Shown one piece after another: positions 42,373 to 54,599 of a DNA stretch of 64,000 nucleotides (the stretch's first letter is position 1; the number at the start of each line of letters is the position of its first letter). The notes below the pieces were generated by a model. The model was given only the letters and a program-made list of their open reading frames with translations, was not told the DNA's origin and did not search any database. The position numbers and the translations under genes are program-made. This stretch comes from Metellina segmentata. Its lineage: Eukaryota; Arthropoda; Arachnida; Araneae; Tetragnathidae. The stretch covers positions 134,404,011 through 134,468,010 of the forward strand of contig OX375872.1 in assembly GCA_947359465.1 (NCBI GenBank), read 5' to 3'.

Positions 42373-42910
42373 AGCCCGTTGACACTCAGCAGCGGATGTT
42401 CGGATCTTCTTAGATTTATATCTCTCAATCTTCCTTTCTGTTAACGTTTTCTATAATTCTTCTGGTGTTTAAAATGCATTTATTTGGACATTTTGAAATG
42501 TTTGCGATTTTTCGTATTTCGAAGTCCGATATCTAAACAAGTATAAAATAGTTTGGTTTTATTTCTATTATTATTTATAAAGCGTAGAGACAAAACAAAT
42601 AACACCGTAAGCGTTGTTCTCGCACAAATGAGGCCGGAGCTAGACTAAATTATAAGAAATGCTTGGCGTGATGCCTCAACTTTGAGGCACTCTTGCCAAG
42701 CCCATTGACGCTCAGCATTGGATGTCCGAATCTTCCTGGAAGTCCGATATCTAAACAAGTAATAATTATTTAAAGTTGTATTTCTGTTATTTTTTATAAA
42801 GCTCAATCAGAAAAAACAAATTACTACTCAACCGTCGTGCTCAACACAAAGGAAGCCGGAACTAGACTCAATTTATATGAGCGGAAGTGTGCATTTTTGT
42901 GACTCAACTT
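42373..42910. repeat. ~326-bp tandem duplication
   Basis: AGCCCGTTGACACTCAGCAG at 42373 recurs as AGCCCATTGACGCTCAGCAT at 42699. GAAGTCCGATATCTAAACAA, TTATTTATAAAGC and GGCCGGAGCTAGACTAAATT / AGCCGGAACTAGACTCAATT follow in both. The second unit has lost about 100 bases. Confidence 0.8.
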
Positions 42911-44068
42911 TGCGCTGCGATTGCATCAGCCGATAACGTCAGCTTAAGATCTATGAATACTTATAACATTCTTTGTTTAATGCTCTTTTGAACGCGATAT
43001 CTTTTATTTATGTATCACTTATACTGTTTAAGTTATTAAATGTTTTGCACTTACGCTTTTTTGTGACATTCACGAATTAAGCGTGGTACCCCGGTTTCAA
43101 AAAATAAGACGTCAAAACACACTAACAAACCAAAACGTAGGCAGTGATAACATCGAATAATGAAATAAATATGAAGACAGAAATCGAGTGCTGGGACAGA
43201 ACATAGTCGCAGTCCAAAACTCCGAAAATCCAATGAAGTTGGAACTGTCAAAAACTAAAGAGTTGGGACTTAAATTTTTTTAAATTTAAAGTTTTAAAGT
43301 TCAAAAGTCTCCAATACCAATGACATAATATTACCAAATGTAAAACACAACAAAAATACACAGCAACACAAAATGGCAAAACAGAACCCATGGAACAGAC
43401 TCGGGGTTCAGAGGCAAACAAACCAAAATGCAACTCGGACTGGAGGGGCATCAAGGCAAGAAAAAAGAGTTTAAAATATAATACGTTAAAATTGTGTTGC
43501 AAGTAATTCAAATAACTCTTTGAGCGAGTGGGTAGCTCTTTTCTTAACCTCCCAGACACCTGCACCCATGATTGGATCTTAAGTCTGGCGACACCTTTGA
43601 TCCAGGCAGATAGAAAGCCTGCCTTTAAAACATGAATTAGGTCAAAATATCGATTTTTCAATTTTGGTCTAGTATTGTAGTCTAAACGTTGTTCTTTCAA
43701 ATTATGTTAAAATTTTGTTTCTAGGTAATTTAGAACTGGAGTTATAGCTGTTTTTATATTACTACACAACTGATTTTTGAAACCGGAAGGTCTCTAAAAT
43801 GTTTGTTTACATGAGTGTTTCTTTCAGTTTCGATATGAATTTTGACATTGTACCTTAATAAACATTTATAAATATATATTTCAAATATAAAACTTTTAAA
43901 TTATATCTCGCAACTTTATTTTAATGCTGATATATGTAATTTTTAAAACTGTTAGCAATTAATTTGTTAGGAGCGCTTTGTTTGCATTCTTGTTTCACTG
44001 TTCCTCTGATATTATAAAGTCTTGGTAAATAGCTAATTCTTTTAAATAACTCTCTTTTTCAAGACCAA
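42911..44068. other. no gene seen
   Basis: A 150-codon minus frame (43248-43700) shows no recognisable domain and has AT-driven composition. Other frames are shorter. I do not call a gene. Confidence 0.35.
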
Positions 44069-45760
44069 ATGGGCAAAAGTATCCAACCAAAGCAAAGCGC
44101 CAATTTTATGGCAATCACTTTAAAAAAGCAGGTCTCAGATTACTTCTTTGGATGCTCCAATCTCTGATGCTAGTTTATCAAAGTTGAATGACGTTAGGTC
44201 TTTCGAATTGAAAGAAAATGATGTCCCGTTATGTGGTAACAGAATTTTTGATTTAGAGATTATCACAAATTTGTTTTCTAAACTCTGCTGCCCAAGTTGC
44301 TTTGCCACTGGATTATATTTTTGTGAGAAATCAAGGTATGTTTTGTGTTCCCATTTTGTTCTAAAATGTAAGAGCTGTGACTTTTGTAAAGGGTTTGCTT
44401 CATCTAAAAAAGCTGTGAACTTAAATGAAAGAAATACCAGATTCGTTTATGCCATGCGACAAATTGGTAAAGGTTTCTCAGCATCTTAACAAATTATGTG
44501 CTTCACTAAATATGCCTGGATTATCAAAATCTCCATATGTTTTTCATGAAAATAGGCTTTTGGAAGTTATTTCAGAAGTAGCTAAAAAAGCTATGGAAAA
44601 TGAAGCTTCTGAAATAGTACAAGAAAAAGAAACTGATCTTAATGAAGCAACTGAATGTGGAGTATCTGTCGATTTAACGTGGCAAAAGAGAGGTTATACC
44701 TCTATGAATGGGTTCGTTGCTACCATTTCTGTTGACACTGGAAAAATAGTTGAAGTTGAAATTATGTCTTACTGCCCAAAATGCAAAGCATTAGAAAAAA
44801 TTCCCAGAGGCACTGTGTAAGACTCTCTTAAAGCTGATCATGTGTGCCATTTCAATCTTGAAGGATCATCGTCAAAAATGGAAACTGTGGGTGCTTCACG
44901 TATATTTCTTCGTTCGTAAAATAAACGAAAACTGAAATATACTCAATACTTCGGAGACGGTGACTCAAAGGCATATATGACTGTGAAAGACACTTATGGT
45001 GAAAATAGTGTTATAAAATTGGAATGTATAGGCCACTCCCAAAAGAGAGTAGGTTCACGTCTTCGCAAATTGAAGTCTAAAGTTAAAGGTTTGTCGGGTA
45101 AGGGAAAGTTGACCGATGTCTTTATTGACAGACTGCAAAATTATTACGGAATAGCAGTGAGGTCTAATGTATGCAATTTACAAAAGTTGCAATAGAGTGT
45201 GATAGCTGATTCGTTTCACTCTGCATCGAACTTTAAAAAGCCAATGCATGGACAATGCCCGATAGGTAAAGACAGTTGGCGTTATTATCAAAGAGCAGTT
45301 GATTCTTGGGCTGATTCTAAAGAAAAGTATAGTAGGCTGCCAAATGAAATTCTTAACAAAATCAAGCCCACATATCTTGAATTGTACTCTAAAGAACTTC
45401 TTAGTAAGTGTCTACATGGTAAAACGCAGAATGCCAATGAAAGCCTCAATGGTAGAATATGCCAAATATTACCAAAAGAGGTATTTTTGGCCTAAAAACC
45501 ATAAAGTTAGGGGTGTATGATGCTGTTGTTCACTTCAATGATGACTTCCAAGGTTGCACACAAATAATTGAAAATATTAGCATTAATCCTGGCTTTTTTA
45601 CTTTGAAAGCATCTAAACATTTAGATAGTAGTAGAATTCGTGATTCAAAACGGCATTCTTCTACTTCTAAAAAAAGAAAATATTGAAAGCATTAAGATAG
45701 AGAAAAAACTCATTGTTTCAGACAGAAAAAAAAAGAATTTTATGATCCAGATGCATTTTA
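44069..45760 (+). pseudogene. Mutator-like transposase, near full length, broken
   Basis: Possible start at 44069 (MGKSIQPKQSANFMAITLKK), then a frame change near 44145. The zinc-binding N-terminal part reads LCCPSCFATGLYF and FVLKCKSCDFCKGF (Cys pairs), then FVYAMRQIGKGFSA. A frameshift near 44480 leads into LCASLNMPGLSKSPYVFHEN and GVSVDLTWQKRGYTSMNGFV (first catalytic Asp; Leu where relatives have Gly). Stops at 44818-44820, 44917-44919 and 45193-45195 interrupt one continuous frame that also holds FGDGDSKAY (second Asp), LECIGHSQKRVGSRLRKL and CLHGKTQNANESLNG. A frameshift near 45480 gives GLKTIKLGVYDAVVHFNDD and the tail RIRDSKRHSSTSKKRK. This is the Mutator-like transposase domain layout (PF20700 type) common in arthropod genomes. 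No terminal repeats found. Confidence 0.88.
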
Positions 45761-47699
45761 ACGCGTCATGGGAGTTTTATTGCAGTTTTTCATGTACATA
45801 AAGTTATTTTTCCATTTTTCGCAAATTGATGTTAACACGTTTTTGCTTTACAAAACTTAGCACAACTCAAAAAGTTCAAGTTCAATTTTGCAATTTTGAA
45901 AGCAAGTTGTACACACATATATAAAGGGAATAGACTACAGCCATTGTTAAATATTAATTATTTTCTGATTTACAGTCTTTTAATTCATGACTTGTGCAAA
46001 AGTTTATGGAACTTTTCAAAATATTGTAATCGAGGTCCCATAACTTCATAGATATATGTATTATCACTATGATAATAGTCTATCCCCTGATAAAGTTCAT
46101 AATAAAGATTATCAAATTTACAAAACAGATATATAATGATTTCTTTTGGAACTATATCCTTCTGCTTATTGGCATATTTTACTGCAATTTTTACCTTGTT
46201 TTTCTATCTAAAAAATGAACAAATTATTATATGCTTTTATTTTATATGCTGTTTCAAGTTTTATGTTGTGTTTAATCATAAAATTAGAAGTAAAAATTTA
46301 ATTAATTTCAAATAATGACTCTCGAAGGCAGGTTGATACAAGATTAGGATGGTTAGAAGATTCATTGTTTTTAAAGGCACAAGGGCTAAAGTTTTGCCCA
46401 AGCACCTCCAAACAATGATTTTCCCATCACGTAAAGGCGTGGCCTCGGTCCCAATTGGTAGATTCTCGAATTAGGATTCAGAGGACATCTATTTCGAAAC
46501 TCGATCTAACCAAAGAACTCTAGTTTCTAACCCGTAACTCTCCGATTTAGCTAGATAGGAAATGTCTCACACAAGGAGAAATCACTCCTTGCAGTGCCGA
46601 AAACCTGGGATATCAGGCAGTAAGAAAAATTGCTTTTCTGAAGGCACATCAGAAACGACGATTTTTGCTACAGTTGACATTTCAAATCCTATCACGGATT
46701 TGAAATGAACAATTAATTTTTTTTATGTTTTTTGTTTCTGTTTATTGTTTATGTTTTCTGTTTATTGTTTATGTTTTTTTGTTCTTAGTCAATTTTTTCA
46801 AATTATGTTGTCCTTTTCTTTAGTCATTATGTACTTTTAAGCTTACATGTTTTGCCTTTCCTCTTTCTGTGTACTTAAATGTTTTATATGGATTGTGGAT
46901 TGCTAGGCTCTAGATTATCCAGAATCTTCTCCGTAAAGCGGACTATACAGCTTAAAACCGTAAAGGTGAAACTGTGTCCTCCCACGGCGTCCAATCCAAT
47001 CCATGATCAGCTGGATATTTTAGTGCTCAGCATGCCCAGACGTTCTACTACTGACTGTATGGCTGACATATAACCTATTAACCTTCATATAAATCTTATA
47101 CTGTTAATTTTTTTGCAAAAGATGTATTCTCCAATTGCTCCAGGGAACACGTTTCTTATTTTTATTAGGTACTATGGTACATGTACCCTAATTTTTGCAC
47201 CTTTTGTTTAATAAATAGGCTTTATGTTTACAATTAAGCAGGCTTTATGTTGTGCTTTTGCAGATTTATGAGTACAAACTGTCATTATCCATTATTTATG
47301 AACATGAGTGTAGATATCCTGTTTCTAATTTTCTAGTTTTCTTACTAGGCTACCGCGGCCCCAAAATAAGAATGATTGCTGAATAAAATTGATAGTTTTA
47401 GTGTTAAAATCACTAAAAGACGTGAATAAAAAACTGAGAACCTTCTCAGTTCAGTTCATGACAAATTTTTTACACAACTTGTGACCTATCTAGGGGACTA
47501 ATCAGGACTGGTCCTAAGGTATGAGATACCCAATAGCGAACCTCAGAAAGTCATCCCCTTTCCAAAGAAACATTTCATTTTCTAAAATAACGCGCTCTTC
47601 GGCAAACCCGCATTCAGAGAGTAATTTATGATCCAATCAGACTTCTTACTCCCAGTTCCTTAAATGCCATAAGTGTTTCTAATCTTTCTAATTTCAGTA
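45761..47699. other. no gene seen; weak SINE traces
   Basis: Mostly AT-rich unique sequence. At 46970-47070, CGTTCTACTACTGACTGTAT with flanking sequence weakly resembles the reversed head of the type-D SINE at 26139. A hairpin AAGGAGAAATCACTCCTT lies at about 46576. At 46720-46775 TTATTGTTTATGTTTT is repeated. Confidence 0.35.
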
Positions 47700-50160
47700 A
47701 TAAACTCAAGACTTAGATGGTTCTGAGGTACGTACTCTAACCGTTGTTAGAAAAACTCGTTAATCGTAAAGTTGGTGCGTAATTGTTAACTGCATATTTA
47801 GTGCTTAAAATACGAGGTGCTATCAAAAAATTTCTCTGAGTATAACATCGACTATTGATCTGAACTTAAAAGAATAAGTAATTCATTTACATCACGATTT
47901 GTGGATACATTTCCCTTTCATTCCAAGAACCGTATGGCTTTGACATAGATTACCACCTTGTTTAATTCACCACCGAGAAGCTAGTCAAAGATGAAATGGC
48001 GAACATTTGTCATTGGATAGAACAATTTCGAGTTTTCTTTAAATCTTTCTGATTTTATTGATACATCAATGCTTAGATGATACTTCAGTGTACACTGTAA
48101 CCATTGTTTGAAAAGCTTGTTGTTATGCGTGTGTCGCTGAATGAATGTTAACTCTATATTTAGTGCTTGAAATCCAAGGCGCCATCAAAACTCTTCTGTG
48201 AGTATAACATCGGCCATTACAAACATAAAAAATAAGTAATTCATTTTCATCAAGGTTTGTGGATACGTCTAACTTTCAATCCAAGAACCGCGTGGCTCGA
48301 AATAGGATTCCCATCTTGTTTCTAATTTACCATCATGAAGCTAGTCAAAGATGAAATGGCGGATATTTGTCATTGGATAGTATACAATAAAGTTTTCAAA
48401 TCTATGTAGTTTTATTGATATCTTCAAGACTTATATGATACTGTAGTACGTACTCTAACCATTGTTAGAAAAGCTTCTTGTTAAGAGTGCGTCGGTGAAT
48501 GAATGTTAACTCCATATTTAGTTCTTGAAATACGAAGTGCTATCAAAACACTTTTGTGAGTAAAACATCAACAATTGCCCTGGACTTTAAAATACGTATT
48601 TCGTTTACATCAAGTCCTTTCCCATACCTCTCCCTTTTATTCCAAGAACCACAAGATCGAAATAGAATTCCCACTTTGTTTATAGAGATTTTACCACTGA
48701 ATAGCTAGCTAGTCAGACGGAAAAAGGATGAGGTTGACGCCATGTTGTATGCAGCGATGTTTTCAAATCTTTCGTTGATGTATTGAAGACCTAGATGGTA
48801 CGTTTTTGAGAAAGCTCTTTTTGTTGCAATTGCTTCACAATAGCTTCGAATCAGTTTAACTTTTTATTTGTGGTTGAAATACGAAGTGTTATCAAAACGC
48901 TTCTATGAGCTTAACATCAACAATGCCCTGCTTTTAAAAAAATAATGCATTTACATCAGTTTTCTGGGAACATTTCTCTTTTATTCCACGTACCGCATAT
49001 CTTATAAATAGCATTACCGATTTGTGTATAGATATTTATCCCCGAATCGCTAGTCAGACAGAAATATGGCGAAGATCCGACTTCGGGTTGTATACGTCAA
49101 TATTTTCAAATCTTTGCAGTTTTATTTATGTATTAAATGGTACTGCAATTCGTTGGTTAGAAAACTTTCTTGTTAAAATTATGTCGATGTGAACCAGTAT
49201 TAACTTTTCAGTGCTTGAAATACTAGGTGCTATCAAAAGATATCTCTGGGTATACCATCAACAATGCCCTAGACTTAAAATAAGTTATCTGTTTTCTGGG
49301 AATATTTATTTTTTATTCCAATAACCCCATAGTTTCGAAATAGCATTTCCACTCTGTTTATTGAGATTTACCCCTGCATCGCTAGTCACACAGACAAAAT
49401 GTGAACAATTGACATTTGGGCTGGATACGCTGATGTGCTTTCAAATCTTTCTAATGTAATTAATATATGCTATGTATTTAATTATTCTGCATTACGCTTG
49501 TTAAAAAGCTTCTTTGTTAAAATCCCGTCGGTGAATTAATGCTAACTCATAATTTAATGCTAGAAATACGAGGTTCTTAAAAAAACACTTCTCTTAACAT
49601 ATAACATCAAAAATGCCCTGGAATTCAAAATGATAAATTTGCATCCGTTTACTGGGCATATTTTTCTGTTATTCCAATTACCGAATGGTTCTTAAATAGC
49701 CATTTCCAATTTGTTTACAGATTTACTCCTAAATTGGTAGTCAGACAAAAAAAAATATCTAAAAGTTGACGTTTGGGCTGTATATGTTGGTATTTTCAAA
49801 TCTTTCAAATTCAATTGATATATTCAATGTATTCACTGATTCTGTAGTACGTTTGTTAGAAAGTTTCTTTGTTGTTGAAATAGTGTCGGTGAATTAATGC
49901 TAACTTCCAATTTAGTGCTTGAAATACGAGGTGCTATTATAACACTACTCTTATCATACAACATAAACAATGCCGTGGATTTTAAAATGATATATTTGCA
50001 TCCGTTTCCTGGGTATATTTCCCTTTTATTCCAATAACCACAGTTTCGAAATAGCATTCTCACTTTGTTTATAGAGATTTACTCTTGCATCGCTAGTCAG
50101 AGAGAGAAAAAGAGCAAAAAAGTTGACGTCGGGCAGTTTGCGTTGAAGTCTTCAAACCTC
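47700..50160. repeat. ~350-bp satellite, about seven units
   Basis: TGAAATACGAGGTGCTATCA and variants recur at about 47808, 48170, 48528, 48877, 49218, 49562 and 49921 (spacing 362, 358, 349, 341, 344, 359). Each unit also has TTTTCAAATCTTTC, TATAACATCAACAATGCCCT, CCTTTTATTCCAAGAACC and GCTAGTCAGAC. Units are diverged and vary in length. Confidence 0.88.
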
Positions 50161-50427
50161 TCCGAAAGGAGAATATTTTATATCTTTGATATCGGGGTGT
50201 TTTGTTTGTGAAAAGCTATATTTAAATTCTCTCAGTTCTTTGTATCACTGGAAGGATGGTCTGTTTGGTTAGGTTTTGGATGGAGCGCTATTTCGTGTTA
50301 AAGTTTTTTCTTGCTCCAGACATAACTCTTAACTTATCTGTTGAAAGATTGCGGCATTCTCTTGGAAGCTTTTTAGCCGAGTACAAATGTTTCTGACAGT
50401 GGGCTCGTGTAAGACAGATTTTTGCTC

Positions 50428-50458
<31 letters not shown>

Positions 50459-51194
50459 GGAGGGTAAGCTTTTTGTGTACTACAACTCAGAACTACAAAG
50501 AATGTACTTCTTGAATCAGAAACGACTTTCTTTTGCGATTTCAAAGGAAAAAACATTCAGCCATTTTATAACTTTTACGATTCCATCAAAGACTATTTTC
50601 GCTGTCAGAAACTATAACTATACCCTGCTTGAATTATACAATTTCGTATTCTTATTTGGACACAGTTCTCTTTGAACTATTATTTTTGATTTCATATTTA
50701 CAATCAAATGTTTTTGTACAAATTGTTCAAGACACGTGAAATATGCATCACAAAAGAAACAAATTACAGGAACAATGATTTTAAATAATTTTAAAACTTT
50801 CATTTTTGTCAGCATTCAAAAAATTCAAATTTTCAATTTGAATTTTTTAAAGATATTTTCTCTATTTTCCTTAAAGTGCTTTTCACAATTGTTTGCATGA
50901 ATTAACATGTACTATAACAAATTATTGTTTCACAAATCCTTTTATAAAATGCTATGGGGGTATAAGGCAGTCATAATTGATTTTTATCATTTTTTTGCTC
51001 AAACTCAACTATTTTTCAAAAGTCCATTGACAATTCCATGAACAATATTATTAAATCCAACGTAAAAATATCCCGCAAAAAGTTTTAAATCTTTATTAAT
51101 TGCACAAAAAGTATTTAGCATTCTAATAGCACGTAGTCATGAAAAAGAGAAAGTTGAAAAAAGGACTTTATAGTTCCCTGGAGAAATAGCAAAA
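50161..51194. other. no gene seen; poly-T run
   Basis: A run of about 29 T ends at 50458. Frames at 50329-50815 are AT-rich and unrecognised. Near 50818-50850 AAATTCAAATTTTCAATTTG AATTTTT is a small palindrome. Confidence 0.4.
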
Positions 51195-52070
51195 GACAAT
51201 ATTTGCAGTGACAGACTTAAATTTTCTCTTAGGTATGTATCAAGTAGCGAAACATCTGCGACCGCCTTCAACGCGTAGAATGCATGCATGACGACAACCA
51301 TAAAAGCGACACTACTATTAGTTGAGAGATACCTTGGAACGGTATTTTACTTATTCAATGACAGACTTTCACTTACTCCTTAGTATGTATCAAGTGGGAT
51401 ATAGCCTGCAACCACCTACAATACGCAGAAAGTGTTCATGACGACCAACGATAGACGCCGACAACAATAAAGACGACACAATTATAACATGAGTGTTATC
51501 ATGGGACAGTATTCTTCTTATTCAGTGACTGACGTTTACTTACTCCTAGGTTAGTATCAAGTAGTAAACAGTCTGTAATCATCTACAACGTCTAGTATAC
51601 ATGCATGACGACATTACAATCACATGAGGGATATAAAGGGATGGTCTTTTACTTTTTCAGTGACAGAAGTTTGCTTACTTTTAGGTATGTATCAAGTAAG
51701 AAACAGTCTACAACCATATACAATGGCTAGAATGCATTTATGACGACAAACATAAAGACGATACTACTATCACGTGAGGAATATCAAGTGTGTGATAGTG
51801 GTTTTCTTATTTGGTGACAAACGTTTACGTACTCCTAGGGATATAACAAGTAGGAAACAGTCTAGAATCATCTACAACTACCAGAATACATAATGACAAC
51901 ACTACTATCAAGTAAGGGATATGAAGGGACAGTATTTTACTTATTCAGTGATAGACTTTTACTTACTCCTAGGTATGTATCAAGTAGGAAATAGTCTGCA
52001 ACCGCCTACAATGTTTACAATGAATGCAAGACTGACAACAATCGATGACGACAACAATAAAAACAACACT
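51195..52070. repeat. ~150-bp satellite, about six units
   Basis: TAGGTATGTATCAAGTAGGA recurs at about 51232, 51383, 51551, 51684, 51838 and 51972 (spacing 151, 168, 133, 154, 134). AACAGTCTGCAACCATCTAC, GCATGACGACA and CAGTGACAGACTTTTACTTA ACTCCTAGG accompany it. Confidence 0.85.
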
Positions 52071-52369
52071 GCTGTCACTTCAAGGATATCAATTGACAAT
52101 ATCTTTCTTTTTGACATTGACCCGGCTGAAAAATTAGGATAGGTAACGACAAAAATGGGATACCGAAGGTTACAGAATGGATATGTGAATGTGAACTTAG
52201 AGAGTTGCAAAAGTCGTCATCGATTTGGGTTTGACCCAATTGGAAGTTTTCGTTTATCTCAAATCACTGACAAACCGCATCGAAGTAATATTCGATACTG
52301 AAGACAAATCATACCTATGATATGTTGAACAGCTTCTTCTCTCATCCTAAAGATCCCAACCTGCGAGTT

Positions 52370-52520
52370 GAAGGTGGCGGTGGTTTAATATCTCCGCTGG
52401 TGTATTTCTCTCTTCTGTGACAGTAAAACGTTCTTTGATTGTATGTTACTTTACATGGCTTGACTTAACTTGGTAAAATATGGCCCTTGTAACATGAAAC
52501 CCAACCGAACCAACTAATCT
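52370..52520 (-). repeat. R-family repeat
   Basis: GGTGTATTTCTCTCTTCTGT, TTGATTGTATGTTACTTTAC and AAAATATGGCCCTTGTAACA TGAAACCCAACC occur in order. Confidence 0.6.
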
Positions 52521-53484
52521 GATGATTCCCCAAAAGAAACCTGTCAATAAAAACATATCCAAAAAATATGGGTGGAACTTGAAATTCAGCGACAATACCT
52601 TCATTTTTATTGATGCTAAGATTAAAGCGTATTGAAATATTCGTGTAGAAGTTATCTGTGTAGTTACATTGTTGCATATACTTCAACAGCTGAAGAAACA
52701 ACTGCTACTAGCAGATAGAATAAAACTCACTTTCTCCCTTTAAATTTACAGCAGTTTCAGCTCTCCAATGAAACTCCATCTTCCTAAGCTTTCAAATTCT
52801 GAGATTTAAGCGAAAGACATCAGCTATTACTCAGGTTAAGAAAGACCCAAATATAAAATCTCTATTGAACTTTGCAATTCCTGAGTAAAAAGAAACTTTT
52901 ACTCAAATGTCTTTAAAATGGAAAATGGATAATAGACCATATCGAAGGGATATTTGATACTGAAGACAAAGCGTACCATTATATGTGAATAGTTCCCTCT
53001 CTCAATCCATAAAGCTTCCCAGCAGCCTTTGTCAAATATAAAGACATCCAGATGAATCGGAAAAGAAAAGTGACTAATATGGATTGGATAGAGAACGACA
53101 TAATGTTTTTTCGAGGAATAATCTTCTCTTAATGTTCCTTTGCTTAAGAGAATAAAGAATTCTGAGATGGATAGAAAATTGGCGATGCACTCTGCGTTAT
53201 TTTCTCACCTCGTAAGTACTTGTTTTCGGCTCACTTTTAGCATACGAAAAGGTACTTGCTTCTTTTCAGATCCATTTAGAAGACAGTTTTATTCTTGGGG
53301 ATTATTGGGCGCTTCATACATACCTGTTACACGACAGTAGCATGGAGTTTTTGTCAGGTTTTCCTCTCACCGTCGTTTTAAAGTGGAGTAGAAGATTGTT
53401 CTTTCTCGTGTCTATATATATTACTGTACCGTCTGTATTTATTTTCATACCTTCCCGTATACATTGTCGGCACTCGTTTTAGCG
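52521..53484. other. no gene seen
   Basis: AT-rich; frames up to 78 codons without recognisable domains. Confidence 0.4.
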
Positions 53485-54580
53485 AACTCGTACCAGTTTA
53501 CGAACAGTCGCCTAGATCATAGACGTGAAATATGAGTCGAATGAGAATTTCTATTGAGAAGAGCTTCAAAAAGGGGAACCAACATGTCTACTAGTAGTCA
53601 CGTGACTGCTATGTGCGAAATGTTAAAGTGTATATGCACACTAGAAATCCTAAAAATCCAACAAAAAGTCTAATTTTTTTATTGCTTCAAAATATTCTTC
53701 AATTCCTTAGCTTTCAAACGATGCCAAGATCTCTAAAATATTCGAAATAGTTTTCTAGTTACAAGGGTTTTTGTTAGGTACTGTCACCATGAACAGACGT
53801 GTTTCGAAAACTTTAAACTCAATTTCTGAAGTAACAAGTTTCTGCAATATGATGCTTTGTTCAAACAGTTATAACTCAACAATAAATTAATCTATTATAA
53901 TTATTTTTGTATCATTATAATCTATATAATACAGCTGATGTTTTGACCCTAAATCAGAGTTATTAGTTAAGAAATAAATTTTTAATGGCTTTTTAAATCC
54001 TCGATTTCCAGAAAACATCGTGTTTTTTTATGCATTCTTGGCGAAAAAAGTTGTAACAGAAAACCTTTTCTCTCAAGAAACTTGATTGAGGGTCAAAACA
54101 TGAAGAATAATATTGGAAATGATTTTCAACTAGAATTGTCTTTCTAGACAAATTAGAATTTGAGTTATCACTGTTCAAAAACATGCTAATTAGATCATTA
54201 TATCTTAATTAGCTAATTAATAGTTAGTTAAGTTTGATTTTTTATCACTGAAATAGTTTTAAGTATATACCAATTGCCTACTGTGAAAAAAACTTGATTT
54301 TTGAAGTTAAAATTAAAAAAAATAAACTTCTACTGTGCACGTACACCTTAATTTGGTTGGCCGATTTACACTTCATTTCTTCGTTCGGTGTGATCAAGCT
54401 TATGTCAGGTTATATGTATTAATGCGCACTTTTACTAACTGGTGATAAAAATGGTGAAATCCTCAAAGTCTACTACTATGTCACGCGGTCCAATCAGGTG
54501 AGGAATTAATGGACGTTCGCCTTCTATCCTGTGGACCATTCAGATTATGAACCAGTGGATGGTAGTCATCTCCATCCTGT
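53485..54580 (+). repeat. unclassified repeat X, copy split by a TTAA element
   Basis: Left part 53485-53626 (ATTGAGAAGAGCTTCAAAAA, AGTAGTCACGTGACTGCTAT) and right part 54348-54580 (TTGGTTGGCCGATTTACACT, GATAAAAATGGTGAAATCCT, CCAATCAGGTGAGGAATTAA) together align with 35226-35540. Confidence 0.75.
53627..54347. mobile_element. TTAA-flanked element with ~20-bp inverted repeats
   Basis: Ends AGTGTATATGCACACTAGAA and, reversed from the right, GGTGTACGTGCACAGTAGAA. TTAA lies directly outside both (53623-53626 and 54348-54351). The related repeat X copy at 35.3 kb has no insert at the corresponding place, confirming the borders. 721 bp, no transposase. TTAA targeting is typical of piggyBac-type elements, but the termini differ from those at 15239. 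Confidence 0.88.
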
Positions 54581-54599
54581 GGAAACAATCAGACGGTGG

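Noticed and set aside
43248..43700. 150-codon minus-strand frame
   Set aside because: Longest frame in its region, but composition follows AT content and I recognise no motif, domain or splice signal.
46432..46560. Another type-B SINE
   Set aside because: Some resemblance to a degraded tRNA-like head, but order and spacing of the A and B boxes do not fit well enough.
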